Assembly (NCBI RefSeq): GCF_002929375.1
Contig: NZ_PJIP01000011.1
Coordinates: forward strand, 1 to 64,000
DNA from: Arthrobacter sp. DWC3
GTDB lineage: Bacteria > Actinomycetota > Actinomycetes > Actinomycetales > Micrococcaceae
Direction of reading: 5' to 3'
Length of the DNA: 64,000 bases
Shown here: positions 34,918-43,756 of the stretch, piece after piece
How positions within the stretch are numbered: position 1 is the first letter of the stretch
Layout of the letters: the number at the start of each line of letters is the position of its first letter
Notes under the pieces: generated by a model
The model's database searches: none
Told to the model about the DNA's origin: nothing
What the model saw: only the letters and a program-made list of their open reading frames with translations
Translations under genes and position numbers: made by a program

Positions 34918-36807
34918 TCAGACGAGGCGCGCGTCGAGGACGGCGTCCCGGAACCGGTTGCACCGGTCCACCTCGTCCTCGACAGGAACGACGGCGACGC
35001 GCTCCGCGGCCTGCGCACAGGCGGCCAGGAGTCGCCGTCGTACCCGTGCCGCGCGTCGTGCGGCACCCCACCGGGCGAGCAGCGCCGCGAGGACGCCGAG
35101 CAGGATGCCGGCGCCGACGCCCCCCAGGATGAGCAGGGTGGGCACGGGGAACCCCTCCACGCGCGGGACGTCGATGGCGGGCAGCTGAAGGAACCCGAGC
35201 ACGGCCAGGACGCCGAGCCACGCGAGACCTGCGACGAGCGCGGCGAAGGCGATCCACTGCAGGACACCGAAGATCCCCCACCACGCGCGCCGTCCGGTCT
35301 CGAGGTCCGCCGTCGTGACGGCGGTGTCGAGCGCGTCCGTGAGGTCGTCGGCGGTGCCGCGGGAAGCGTCACGGATGGAGGTGTGCCAGGGTTCGACGAC
35401 GCCTCGCGCCACCTCGTCGCCGAAGACGCGCAGCGCCTGGTCCACCCGCGCGCGCTGGGCGGGCCGGCCGAGAGGGAGCGACGAACGCCGCACCTCGGGC
35501 ACCACGTCCTGCCGTCGCAGGTTCAGCCGCCGCAGCGGGTCCGCCCGGAGTCTCCCGAGCCAGCGGGTGACGGGCCAGCCCGTGGCCGCGTGCGCGTCGC
35601 GGCGATAGGCGGACCGGACGGCGTCCACCACCACGGGCACGCCGGCCGCCGTCCCGAGGTCCCGCGCCAGCACCGTCCTCGCGTCGTCGGACGGCGCGGC
35701 GACGGGCCGCTCCGCGACGAAGGGGAGCAGCTCGTCGGCGGCCCGCGCGGCGTCGGCCGCGATGCGCCGGGTGGCGGCGGCGCGGCCTTCCGCGAGGTCC
35801 CTGATGGCGCCGGCGAGCTCGCCGACGCCGCGGCCCGTCAGGGCGGACACGGGGAGCACGGCGACGCCCTGCAGGCCTTCGTCCGCGAGGATGCCGGCGA
35901 GCGACGCCGTGACGGCGCCGAGGTCCTGCGCCCCGAGGCGGTCCGCCTGGTTCAGTGCCACGAGCGTCACCGCGTCGTGGTTCGCGAGGCCACGCAGGAA
36001 TCCGTGGTGGAGTGCTGCGTCGGCGTACTTCTGCGGATCGACGACCCAGAGCAGGACGTCCACCTGCCCCGTGAGCCGCTCCACGATCTCGCGGTGCGCG
36101 GCAGCGGTCGAGTCGAAGTCCGGGAGGTCGAGGAGGATCAGCCCGGCCCCTGTGCCGGCCCCTGGGCCGGACCCGGCCTGAGGCGGGACCGACGCCTCCG
36201 CGGGCACCGGACTGCTGCGCCGCCGCCGCCAGCGGAGCAGTCCCCGTCGGCCTGCCGGACCCTCACGGGGACCCTCTCCGGGACCCGCCGCGCCCACCTC
36301 GGAGGCCCGTGCGTCGTCCTCACGAGCTGCACCGTCCTCACGAGCTGGACCGTCCGAAGAACCCGATGTTAGGGCCGGTGCCGCGGACGGACCCGGGCCC
36401 GTGCCGGCCGGACCGCCTACGAGCGGTGCGCCGTCGGGCAGTTCCACCCGCTGACGGACCCCGAGCCAGTCGAGCAGCTCCTCGCTCCCCTGCCGCCCCC
36501 AGACCAGGGCGAGCGGCTCCGACGTGGTGGGGCGCCGGGCCGCCACGCGCGCGGCAGCGGTGCCGCTCAGGGCGTTCACGAGGGAGGACTTGCCGCTGCC
36601 GGTGGGTCCGAAGATCCCGACGACCGTGTGGTCGGCCGACAGCGAGCGGCGCATCCCCGCACGGTCGAGGGTCGCGTCCAGGCGCGCCAGGGCCTCCTCG
36701 GGCAGCCGGTCGACCCCGAGTTCGCCGGCCGCCTGCAGCCGATCGAGCGCGCCGGTGAGGGCCTCGGCGAGCGGCGTCTCCGCCGTCGCTCCGCGGTGTC
36801 GGCTCAT
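34918..36807 (-). CDS. dynamin-like membrane GTPase (second of a tandem pair)
   Basis: The 629-residue protein has a GTPase domain with G1 GPTGSGKSS at residues 67-75, a Thr-rich switch (RRPTTSEPLALVW), G3 LDLPDFDSTAA and G4 LVALNQADRLG. A ~75-residue low-complexity, charged insert (about 125-200) interrupts it. After a long helical region, two membrane helices (WWGIFGVLQWIAFAALVAGLAW and TLLILGGVGAGILLGVLAALL) lie near the C-terminus, then a basic end. This is the layout of bacterial dynamin-like proteins that act on membranes. Its ATG overlaps the stop of the upstream GTPase as ATGA. Confidence 0.8.
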   Translation of the reverse strand: MSRHRGATAETPLAEALTGALDRLQAAGELGVDRLPEEALARLDATLDRAGMRRSLSADHTVVGIFGPTGSGKSSLVNALSGTAAARVAARRPTTSEPLALVWGRQGSEELLDWLGVRQRVELPDGAPLVGGPAGTGPGPSAAPALTSGSSDGPAREDGAAREDDARASEVGAAGPGEGPREGPAGRRGLLRWRRRRSSPVPAEASVPPQAGSGPGAGTGAGLILLDLPDFDSTAAAHREIVERLTGQVDVLLWVVDPQKYADAALHHGFLRGLANHDAVTLVALNQADRLGAQDLGAVTASLAGILADEGLQGVAVLPVSALTGRGVGELAGAIRDLAEGRAAATRRIAADAARAADELLPFVAERPVAAPSDDARTVLARDLGTAAGVPVVVDAVRSAYRRDAHAATGWPVTRWLGRLRADPLRRLNLRRQDVVPEVRRSSLPLGRPAQRARVDQALRVFGDEVARGVVEPWHTSIRDASRGTADDLTDALDTAVTTADLETGRRAWWGIFGVLQWIAFAALVAGLAWLGVLAVLGFLQLPAIDVPRVEGFPVPTLLILGGVGAGILLGVLAALLARWGAARRAARVRRRLLAACAQAAERVAVVPVEDEVDRCNRFRDAVLDARLV

Positions 36808-38609
36808 GCGCCGTCCTCGGCCGCGGTGCGCTGCCCCGGGGGGAGTGCCGTACGGAGCTGGCGGGCGAGGACCCGGAGGGTCTCCGCCGGCGTCTGGCGG
36901 CTGAGGGGCTCGAGGCGCCGGTCGAAGGGTTCGCGTTCCTGTCGGAGGAGGTCATCCACACGGGCGGACAGGTTGTCGCGCGCCGTGGCGGTGAGGCGGC
37001 GGACGGCGTCGTCGCCGAACACCGCCTCGAGCAGTTTCTGCCCCGCGATCGCGGAGGCGCCGGCAATGCCCACCTCGCCGCCGGTGAGTCCGCCCGTGGA
37101 GGCGAAGACCACGACCATGAGCGCCACGGCGATGCCGTTCACCCCGAAGGACAGCATGCGTGCCGTGAAGCGCTTGTCGGCGCCCTCGGCCTGGACGAGT
37201 TGCAGGAGGTCCGCCTGCCAGGCGCGGATCTCGCGTGCCACCACGGCCGGCACCTCCTCGGCGCGCCACGGCGCCAGGTCCTCCAGCAGCACCCGGCCCG
37301 CCGCGTCGGCCCTCCACCGCCGGCGCGTCGCCTCGTCGGCGCGGGCCGCCTGCTCCACGACGACGGTCTGCAGGCCGCTGCCGATGGCGTCGGCCACGGT
37401 CTCGGCCGGGGCGGGCCGGCCGGTGAAGAACGCGCTGACGCGGTCGCGCGCCCTGCCGATCCTCGACTCGAGCCCGCGCATGAACTCGCCGGTGCCGACG
37501 AAGTCCTGCCAGCGGGCGAGGACCTCACCGCGCAGCAGCCTGCCGTCCTCCGTGGCGGCGAGCACGCTCTGCAGCGCGTCGCGGTACGCGCCGTCCACGG
37601 CCGCGCGGAGCTCGTCCCCGGCCGCCTGCTCCTGGCCGGCGGCCTCGGCGATCCCGTCCACGCGATCCGCCAGCGCACGCATGGCCCCCTGGACGGTGCG
37701 CCTGGCGATGTCCCGCCGTCCCTCCGCGTCGACGGCCAGCGCCTGCAGCCAGCGGGTGATGGGCTCGACGGCGGCGGCCGGCAGCATGCGCTCGGACCCG
37801 AGCGGGAGTTCCGGGATGACGAAGATCGGAGCGTGGCCCAGGTTCTCGGCGGTCAGCAGGGTCAGCAGGTCGCTCCTGATCTCCTCCTCGACGCCCGGCG
37901 GTACCCGGTCGAGGACGATCGCCACCAGCACGTCGCGCCGTCCGGCCTCGGCCAGCAGCTTCCAGGGCACGGCGTCGGCGTACCGGTTCGCCGTCGTCAC
38001 GAACAGCCAGAGGTCCGCCGCCGCGAGCAGCTGGCCTGCGAGCCGCCGGTTCTCGTCGGCGATGGAGTCGACGTCGGGGGCGTCCAGGAGTGCGAGGCCG
38101 GCCGGCAGCGTCGCGGTGGGGCGCAACAGGAGCGTGTCCGCGCCCTGCTCCGTCGCCGGGTGCGGCCGTCCGGGCGCCGGTGCGGACACCGCCCCCTCGG
38201 GTGCCGGGTCGTGGCCGTCGCCTGCGAGGCGGACGCGGCCGAGCGAGGGCAGCACGCGCGCGTCGTCGAACCACGCGGCGTCGTCGGGGTGGTGGAGCAG
38301 GAGGGGCCGGCGCGTGGTGGGACGGACGGCGCCCGTCGCCGAGACGGTCCGGCCCACGAGGGCGTTGACCAGGGTGGACTTGCCCGCCCCCGTCGAGCCG
38401 CCGACGACCGCCACGAGGGGCGCGTCGAGGCTGGCCAGCCGCGGCAGGATGTAGTCCTCGAGCTGCGCGCGGGCGGCGCGGGTCGCGGCGCGTGCGTCCG
38501 CCGAGGCGGGCAGGGCCAGGGGGAATGCGAGGTTCTCGAGGGCGCCGTTCACGTCCCGCAGCAGCGGCGGCAGCGCGCGGGCTTCGCCGGCCGGGGAGGG
38601 TGCGCTCAT
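36804..38609 (-). CDS. dynamin-like GTPase (first of a tandem pair)
   Basis: The 601-residue protein has G1 GGSTGAGKST at residues 70-79, VRPTTRRPLLLHH, G3 LALLDAPDVDSI and a likely base-binding IVLDRVPPG. Long helices follow, then a hydrophobic hairpin (FGVNGIAVALMVVVFASTGG and a Gly/Ala-rich second half) that could insert in the membrane, and a charged helical tail. It overlaps the second GTPase gene, so the two are probably made in equal amounts and may form a hetero-oligomer, as dynamin pairs in other bacteria do. ATG 38609 is preceded by the hexamer CATGAT at six bases. Confidence 0.8.
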   Translation of the reverse strand: MSAPSPAGEARALPPLLRDVNGALENLAFPLALPASADARAATRAARAQLEDYILPRLASLDAPLVAVVGGSTGAGKSTLVNALVGRTVSATGAVRPTTRRPLLLHHPDDAAWFDDARVLPSLGRVRLAGDGHDPAPEGAVSAPAPGRPHPATEQGADTLLLRPTATLPAGLALLDAPDVDSIADENRRLAGQLLAAADLWLFVTTANRYADAVPWKLLAEAGRRDVLVAIVLDRVPPGVEEEIRSDLLTLLTAENLGHAPIFVIPELPLGSERMLPAAAVEPITRWLQALAVDAEGRRDIARRTVQGAMRALADRVDGIAEAAGQEQAAGDELRAAVDGAYRDALQSVLAATEDGRLLRGEVLARWQDFVGTGEFMRGLESRIGRARDRVSAFFTGRPAPAETVADAIGSGLQTVVVEQAARADEATRRRWRADAAGRVLLEDLAPWRAEEVPAVVAREIRAWQADLLQLVQAEGADKRFTARMLSFGVNGIAVALMVVVFASTGGLTGGEVGIAGASAIAGQKLLEAVFGDDAVRRLTATARDNLSARVDDLLRQEREPFDRRLEPLSRQTPAETLRVLARQLRTALPPGQRTAAEDGA

Positions 38610-38683
38610 GGCTCCATCATGCCAGCCGTCCTCCGCCGTGCAGGACCGCGGTCCCGGGCGAAGCGGCGACGGAGCGTTAAACA

Positions 38684-38720
38684 GGACGTCCCGGACATCG
38701 TGATGATGTCCGGGACGTCC
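38684..38720 (-). terminator. terminator of the tRNA-Glu/tRNA-Gln transcript
   Basis: GGACGTCCCGGACATC and its exact complement form a 16-base perfect stem with a five-base loop, seven bases after the 3' end of tRNA-Glu. On the minus strand it is followed by TGTTTAAC, a weak T-rich tract. Confidence 0.8.
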
Positions 38721-38726
38721 CAGGTG

Positions 38727-38799
38727 TGACCCCAGCGGGATTCGAACCCGCGTTACCGCCGTGAGAGGGCAGCGTACTAGGCCGCTATACGATGGGGCC
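38727..38799 (-). tRNA. tRNA-Glu (CTC)
   Basis: The 73-base minus-strand sequence folds as a cloverleaf. The acceptor stem is GGCCCCA with TGGGGTC, the anticodon loop reads CCTCTCA with anticodon CTC, and the T arm holds GGTTCGAATCC. CCA is not encoded. It is followed at once by a strong terminator. Confidence 0.97.
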
Positions 38800-38866
38800 A
38801 GTACTTTCCATCCTACTACTTCATTCGTACTGCTCGTGCCACCCCGCCCAGGAGGACGGGACTGCG

Positions 38867-38938
38867 CTGGGGTACCAGGACTCGAACCTAGAATGTTGGT
38901 ACCAGAAACCAGTGTGTTGCCAATTACACCATACCCCA
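38867..38938 (-). tRNA. tRNA-Gln (CTG)
   Basis: The 72-base minus-strand sequence has acceptor stem TGGGGTA with TACCCCA, discriminator G, anticodon loop TTCTGGT with anticodon CTG, and T arm GGTTCGAGTCC. CCA is not encoded. It lies 67 bases upstream of tRNA-Glu and is probably cotranscribed. gltX is nearby, which fits the actinobacterial route where one enzyme charges both tRNAs with Glu; that route is known of the group, not shown here. Confidence 0.96.
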
Positions 38939-39008
38939 ATGGCACTTCCCGGAAGCCCGATCGGAGCTGGGCTCCGGCCGCGTAACCGCTCCGCGCCGAG
39001 ATACAACT

Positions 39009-39818
39009 TTACCGGACAGGAGGCAGGAACTGCAAAACGTCCCCGAGTCCGCCGATGCGGGGCACGTCGGGGACTGCCGTCCCGGTGCCCTCCAGGGGGT
39101 CCGTCATCGGACTGCGGGCCCCTGAATCCGTCCCGCGCTCCCGGCCGGTTCCCGTGCGGTCGAGCCACACCCCGACCAGTCCGGCCGCCTGCGCGCCCAC
39201 GGCGTCGATCAGCCGGTTGTCCCCCACGTACAGCGTGCGCGACGGCGTGGTCCCGATGAGCCGGACGCCCTCGCGGTAGATCGCGGGGTCCGGCTTGGCG
39301 ACCCCCACCGTGTCGATGCCGACGAGCACCCGGACCCGCTGGAGTCCGGCGCGGTCCAGCTTCGCCCGCTGGTAGCCGTGCACGTTGTTGCTCACCGCCC
39401 CGTAGGGGATCCCGCGCGCCTCGAGCGCATCCAGGAGCGGGACGACGTCGTCGTAGGCGCGGAAGTGCTGCGGGAGCATCTGCTCGTAGTCCCGCACCCA
39501 TGCCTCCGCCACGCGTCCGAGGAACGGTTCGGGGGTGAACCCCGCCCGTGCGTGGCGGACGCGGTGCACGCGCTGTTCCTCGAAGGTGAGCTCGCCGGCG
39601 AGGAAGCGGTCGTAGTGCCTCTGCGGGTCGGTGGTGTAGAGCGCCTTGTAGCGCACCCAGTCGTCGTCCCCGAGATGGCTGAGCGCCGGGTCGGGGATGG
39701 CCTGGAGGGTGTGCCCCATGGCCTGTTCGAGATCCACGAGGGTGTCGTCGATGTCGAACAGCACGCCGTCGACGGCACCGGCCTGCGGTCCCGTCGGTCC
39801 CGCGACCGGGGCGGGCAC
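39009..39818 (-). CDS. HAD-family hydrolase
   Basis: The 269-residue phosphatase-like protein has motif I VLFDIDDTLVDLE with the nucleophile Asp, motif II AVSNNVHG, the motif III Lys (VAKPDPAIY) and motif IV YVGDNRLIDAVGA. A helical cap sits between motifs I and II. It begins three bases after gltX and is probably cotranscribed. The C-terminal 40 residues are variable. Substrate unknown. Confidence 0.88.
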   Translation of the reverse strand: MPAPVAGPTGPQAGAVDGVLFDIDDTLVDLEQAMGHTLQAIPDPALSHLGDDDWVRYKALYTTDPQRHYDRFLAGELTFEEQRVHRVRHARAGFTPEPFLGRVAEAWVRDYEQMLPQHFRAYDDVVPLLDALEARGIPYGAVSNNVHGYQRAKLDRAGLQRVRVLVGIDTVGVAKPDPAIYREGVRLIGTTPSRTLYVGDNRLIDAVGAQAAGLVGVWLDRTGTGRERGTDSGARSPMTDPLEGTGTAVPDVPRIGGLGDVLQFLPPVR

Positions 39819-39821
39819 GGT

Positions 39822-41330
39822 TCAGCCCGCCGTCTCGCGCAGGGCGCGCAGGCGCGCCATCGAGGACTCGCGCCCGAGGATCACCATGGACTCGAAGAGC
39901 GGGGGCGAGATCCTGCGCCCGGAGACGGCCGTGCGGGCCGGCCCGAACGCGAGCCTCGGCTTCAGGCCGAGGGTGTCGACGAGCGCGCCCCGGAGTGCGG
40001 CCTGCAGCGACTCGGCATCCCAGCTGTCCACCGTCCGCAGCGCCTCGAGCGTCGCGTCGAGCACCTCGCCGAGGTTCTCCGGCAGCCCCTTGCGGGCGTC
40101 GTCGGCGATGTCCACGGCGTCGTCGGCCTTGAACAGGAACCCGAGCATCTCCGGGGCCTCGCCGAGCAGGGTGATGCGCTCCTGGATGAGCGGCGCGGCC
40201 TCGGCCACGATGCGCAGCTCGTCCTCCGTGGGAGCGTCGCCGATGACGCCGGCCGCCACGAGGTACGGCAGGAGGCGGCTGCGGAAGTCGGCCGGATCGA
40301 GGAGCCGCACGTGCGTGCCGTTGATCGCCTCCGCCTTCTTCAGGTCGAACCGCGCGGGGTTGGCGAGGACGTCGCGCACGTCGAACTTCTCGACCAGCTG
40401 CTCCACGGAGAAGATGTCCTCGTCCGCCGACAGGCTCCAGCCGAGCAGGGACAGGTAGTTGAGCAGGCCCTCCCGGATGAAGCCGCGCTCCCGGTGGAGG
40501 AACAGGTTCGACTCCGGGTCACGCTTGGACAGCTTCTTGTTGCCCTGGCCCATCACGTAGGGCAGGTGCCCGAAGAGCGGCATGTACTGCGCGACGCCGA
40601 TGTCGATCAGCGCCCGGTACAGGGCCACCTGGCGTGGCGTCGAGGACAGCAGGTCCTCGCCGCGCAGCACGTGCGTGATGCCCATGAGGGCGTCGTCGAC
40701 CGGGTTGACGAGCGTGTAGAGCGGCGCCCCGTTGGCGCGCACGACCGCGAAGTCCGGCACGCTGCCGGCGCGGAAGGTGATCTCGCCGCGCACGAGGTCC
40801 GTGAAGCTGATGTCCTCGTCGGGCATCCGCAGGCGCAGCACGGCGGGGCGGCCCGCCGACCGGAAGGCGTCCTTCTGCTCCTCGGTGAGGGCGCGGTCGT
40901 GGTTGTCGTACCCGAGCTTGGGGTCACGGCCCGCGGCGCGGTGTCGCTCCTCCACCTCCTCGGGCGTGGAGAAGGACTCGTAGAGGTGTCCGGCGGCGAC
41001 GAGCCGGTCGACGACGTCGCGGTAGAGCTCCCCGCGCTGCGACTGGCGGTAGGGCGCGTGCGGTCCTCCCACCTCCACGCCCTCGTCCCAGTCGATGCCC
41101 AGCCAGGTCATCGCCTCGAGGAGCTGTCGGTAACTCTCCTCGCTGTCACGGGCGGCGTCGGTGTCCTCGATGCGGAACACGAGCTTCCCGCCGGTGTGGC
41201 GCGCGTACGCCCAGTTGAACAGGGCGGTCCTGATGAGCCCCACGTGGGGCGTGCCGGTCGGGGACGGGCAGAAGCGGACCCTGACGGGCGTGGCATCGGT
41301 GACGGTGGGGAGATCTGCGGCAGTAGTCAT
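39822..41330 (-). CDS. gltX: glutamyl-tRNA synthetase
   Basis: GltX charges tRNA-Glu, and in bacteria lacking GlnRS also tRNA-Gln. The 502-residue class I enzyme has the HIGH-type motif [30 protein letters not shown], and the KMSKS-type [12 protein letters not shown], followed by the helical anticodon-binding part. ATG 41330 has GGGAGC upstream, and TAGACT ends nine bases before it. It follows the FAH-family gene by 80 bases, a common pairing in actinobacteria. Confidence 0.96.
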   Translation of the reverse strand: MTTAADLPTVTDATPVRVRFCPSPTGTPHVGLIRTALFNWAYARHTGGKLVFRIEDTDAARDSEESYRQLLEAMTWLGIDWDEGVEVGGPHAPYRQSQRGELYRDVVDRLVAAGHLYESFSTPEEVEERHRAAGRDPKLGYDNHDRALTEEQKDAFRSAGRPAVLRLRMPDEDISFTDLVRGEITFRAGSVPDFAVVRANGAPLYTLVNPVDDALMGITHVLRGEDLLSSTPRQVALYRALIDIGVAQYMPLFGHLPYVMGQGNKKLSKRDPESNLFLHRERGFIREGLLNYLSLLGWSLSADEDIFSVEQLVEKFDVRDVLANPARFDLKKAEAINGTHVRLLDPADFRSRLLPYLVAAGVIGDAPTEDELRIVAEAAPLIQERITLLGEAPEMLGFLFKADDAVDIADDARKGLPENLGEVLDATLEALRTVDSWDAESLQAALRGALVDTLGLKPRLAFGPARTAVSGRRISPPLFESMVILGRESSMARLRALRETAG

Positions 41331-41410
41331 GATGCTCCCAGTCTAGGTGGGAGCATCCCGGCCGGCCGCGCGCCGTCGTGCCCGGTGCGGAGGGCACGAC
41401 GGCGGGTGGC

Positions 41411-42184
41411 TCAGCGGCGCGCCGGGTTGGACAGGCGACCGATGCCCTCGATGTCGACGTCGTAGCGCTGGCCGTCGGTGATCATGCCGACACCGGCGGG
41501 CGTGCCGGTGAGGATGATGTCGCCCGGCAGGAGGGTGAACGCCTGTGACACGTAGGCCACGAGCTCGCGGGCTCCCCAGATCATGTCGCTCGTGGAGCCG
41601 TCCTGGCGGAGGTCGCCGTCGAGCGTCCCGCGGATGGAGAGGTTCTCGGGGTCGAGGTCGGTCTCGATCCACGGCCCGATGGGGCAGGACGTGTCGAAGC
41701 CCTTGGCGCGGGCCCACTGGTCGTCCGTCTTCTGCACGTCGCGCGCGGTCAGGTCGTTGGCGCAGGTGTAGCCGAACACCACGTCGTCGACGCGCTCGAG
41801 CGGGACGTCCTTGCAGATACGGCCGATCACCACGGCGAGCTCGGCCTCGTAGGAGATCTGGTCCGAGAAGGACGGCAGCATGATCGGATCGCCCGGGCCG
41901 ATCACGGAGGTGTTGGGCTTGAGGAACATCAGCGGCGCGGCCGGCGTCTCACTGCCCATCTCCTGGATGTGGTCGGCATAGTTCCGCCCCACGCCCACCA
42001 CCTTGCTGCGCGGGATGACCGGCGCCAGGAGCCGGACGTCCTCGAGCGCGTGGCGGACGCCGGTGAGCTGGACGCCGGCGTAGAAGGGGTCGCCCTGGAT
42101 GACCGCGACCTCCTCGCTCCCGGGTGAGCCTTCCACGACGCCGAACAGTGGGTCATCATTTACGACAAAGCGTGCGATTCGCAT
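41411..42184 (-). CDS. fumarylacetoacetate hydrolase family protein
   Basis: The 257-residue protein has the FAH fold: VVGVGRNYADHIQEMG, PLMFLKPNTSVIGPGD, the metal ligand Glu in YEAELAVVIGR, FGYTCANDLTARDVQ and a C-terminal LTGTPAGVGM. Members hydrolyse or decarboxylate acylpyruvates and related diketo acids. Its place before gltX is conserved but does not reveal the substrate. TAGGCT (42192-42197) ends seven bases before the ATG, which points to a leaderless message. Confidence 0.9.
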   Translation of the reverse strand: MRIARFVVNDDPLFGVVEGSPGSEEVAVIQGDPFYAGVQLTGVRHALEDVRLLAPVIPRSKVVGVGRNYADHIQEMGSETPAAPLMFLKPNTSVIGPGDPIMLPSFSDQISYEAELAVVIGRICKDVPLERVDDVVFGYTCANDLTARDVQKTDDQWARAKGFDTSCPIGPWIETDLDPENLSIRGTLDGDLRQDGSTSDMIWGARELVAYVSQAFTLLPGDIILTGTPAGVGMITDGQRYDVDIEGIGRLSNPARR

Positions 42185-42255
42185 GTCGCCCAGCCTAGCC
42201 TGAGCCGATCTCCCGGGCGCAGGAACGGTCCCTTCGCGCGGTCGTGCTCGACGAC

Positions 42256-42294
42256 GACACCGCGGGCATCCCCCCAGAGGATGCCCGCGGTGTC
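42256..42294. terminator. strong hairpin between the FAH and secreted-peptide genes
   Basis: GACACCGCGGGCATCC and its exact complement form a 16-base perfect stem with a seven-base loop. It lies 75 bases after the stop of the minus-strand peptide gene and upstream of the FAH-family promoter, so it insulates the two. Confidence 0.7.
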
Positions 42295-42368
42295 ACTGCC
42301 TTCGACGATGGTCCGTGCGACGGCCCGGCGGCGACCGCTAACGGATCGCCGTGACCGGCCGAGAGGGC

Positions 42369-42509
42369 CTAGTTGGGCCAGTTGTTGACACGGTCGAGCG
42401 AGGAGACGGGCGCGACGACGCCGGCCTTCGCGGGGGCGGCGTTGGCTGCGGCAGCCCCGCCGGTGACGAGGAGCGTTGCGAGCAGGAATGCTGAGGTGAA
42501 GCGCTTCAT
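42369..42509 (-). CDS. 46-residue secreted peptide
   Basis: A short gene with a clear AAAGGA ribosome site encodes MKRFTSAFLLATLLVTGG followed by AAAANAAPAK, a Sec signal with a likely AXA cut after Ala24. The predicted mature peptide has 22 residues, with no Cys and one Trp, and ends SSLDRVNNWPN. Its promoter looks good (see 42580-42608). It is divergent from the TPR-like gene. No family recognised. It could be a signal peptide pheromone, the precursor of a shorter one, or a small wall-associated peptide. Confidence 0.7.
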   Translation of the reverse strand: MKRFTSAFLLATLLVTGGAAAANAAPAKAGVVAPVSSLDRVNNWPN

Positions 42510-42579
42510 GATGGTGGTCCTTTGGCTCGATCGACAGTCTAGTGGAGTGCCGCCCATTACCACGAGCGGTTCGTTTGTT

Positions 42580-42608
42580 ATCGTAAGCCACACCAGTCAC
42601 TTTGGTAA
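42580..42608 (-). promoter_or_regulatory. promoter of the secreted-peptide gene
   Basis: On the minus strand, TTACCA (42603-42608) and TACGAT (42580-42585) are separated by exactly 17 bases, giving a sigma-70-type promoter with a leader of about 65 bases. A second TTACCA at 42557-42562 lies between the -10 and the gene, and faces the -35 copy as an inverted pair. Confidence 0.55.
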
Positions 42609-42619
42609 CACTTCGTGCA

Positions 42620-42641
42620 AACTTTTCCGAACTTTTTTCGG
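42620..42641. promoter_or_regulatory. AT-rich control patch between the peptide and TPR genes
   Basis: AACTTTT occurs twice at 10-base spacing (42620-42626 and 42630-42636), and CCGAA-CTTTT-TTCGG (42627-42641) is an inverted repeat overlapping the second copy. Such an AT-rich patch stands out in this genome. A further small hairpin, CCCCA-ATAA-TGGGG, lies at 42667-42680. Confidence 0.4.
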
Positions 42642-42715
42642 CGCGCATGGTGACGGCACCGCCGAGCCCCAATAATGGGGGCGTAGCCCGATCACGTGGA
42701 AAGCCGAAGGTGCGC

Positions 42716-43756
42716 ATGACTGACGAGGAAGCCGCCGGCCAGCGGCTGCTGCTCGAGCTCCGAGCAAGGGAGGCATGGAACCAGCGGGACTACGAGAACG
42801 CGCAGCACCTCGCGGAGGAGTTGGCTGCCGCCACTCTGGACGCTTCCGACGAGCTCGGCTGGTGGAACGCCACTTTTCTCGTGTCGGAGTGCCAGCGCAA
42901 GCAGGGCAAGATGCAGGAATCGTGGGCGACAGCCGAGATCCTCGGCAAGCACCCCCTGACCGAGGGATCCAAGGCGCTGAGCGCGAGGGTGTCCACGCGC
43001 GCATCGCTCGCCCTGCAGGGTACGGGGAACCTGGCGCTCGCGGTCGCCGCGGCCCGCCAGGGGGTCAAGGACGCGGCGGAGAGCAACGAGGACGTCAATG
43101 TGGAGATCGACGCCCGCGCCGCGCTGGTCGCCGCGCTCGCCGACAGCGATCAGTTGGAGCCTGCCTGGCAGGAGTGCCTGGTCCTCGTCGACATCCTCCC
43201 CCTCCAGCCGGCCAGCAAATACGTCGGCCAGTCCTACTGGACCATCGGGAACGTGGCCTTCCTGCTCGGACACATCACCGAGGGTGTGGCATACCACCAG
43301 CTCGCGGCCGAGAACCTGTCCCCCACCAACGACCTCGACCTGTGGGCGCGCTTCAACCGGGCGTCGGCGTCGCTCCGGCTCGCCGCCGGCGTCGTCGGTC
43401 CGGAGACGCTGGAATGCATCGAACGCGCCGAGCTGGCGAGTTCGATCGTCGGCGGAACCCCGAGGGACCGGCTGGAACTCAAGCTGACCCGTGCCCAATG
43501 GCTGGTCCTGACCGGGCAGTTCGACGCCGCCGTCAACCAGCTCGGCGGCATCATCGCCGAGAAACAGCTGCTCGCCTCCCACGTGGCCGCCCAGGCGCAC
43601 TTCCTGCTGGGACAGGCGCTCTCGGCGCGCGGCAGCACCAACGAGGCGCTCGGCAACTTCAGGGTCAGCGAGGGGCTGTTCCTCCAGTCGGGCGCGAAGG
43701 ACAGGGCATCGGCCGCCCACGCGCTGATCCGGGGTATCCAGGAAGTGCCGAGCTGA
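42716..43756 (+). CDS. all-helical TPR-like protein, possible peptide sensor
   Basis: The 346-residue protein is almost wholly helical with degenerate tetratricopeptide-like repeats: REAWNQRDYENAQHLAEEL, ALAVAAARQGVKDAAESNE, and near the end AAQAHFLLGQALSARGSTNEALGNF. There is no HTH, kinase or membrane segment. ATG 42716 has GAAGG at six bases; upstream codons in the frame do not look coding. Stand-alone TPR proteins of this size include the Rap-type peptide sensors. Its divergent neighbour is a small secreted peptide and a c-di-GMP gene follows. Sensor function is inference. Confidence 0.75.
   Translation: MTDEEAAGQRLLLELRAREAWNQRDYENAQHLAEELAAATLDASDELGWWNATFLVSECQRKQGKMQESWATAEILGKHPLTEGSKALSARVSTRASLALQGTGNLALAVAAARQGVKDAAESNEDVNVEIDARAALVAALADSDQLEPAWQECLVLVDILPLQPASKYVGQSYWTIGNVAFLLGHITEGVAYHQLAAENLSPTNDLDLWARFNRASASLRLAAGVVGPETLECIERAELASSIVGGTPRDRLELKLTRAQWLVLTGQFDAAVNQLGGIIAEKQLLASHVAAQAHFLLGQALSARGSTNEALGNFRVSEGLFLQSGAKDRASAAHALIRGIQEVPS

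Noticed and set aside
42602-42715. Longer N-terminus of the TPR-like protein
   Set aside because: The upstream codons cross the AT-rich control region, contain the hairpin at 42667-42680 and lack coding character; ATG 42716 has a good ribosome site.
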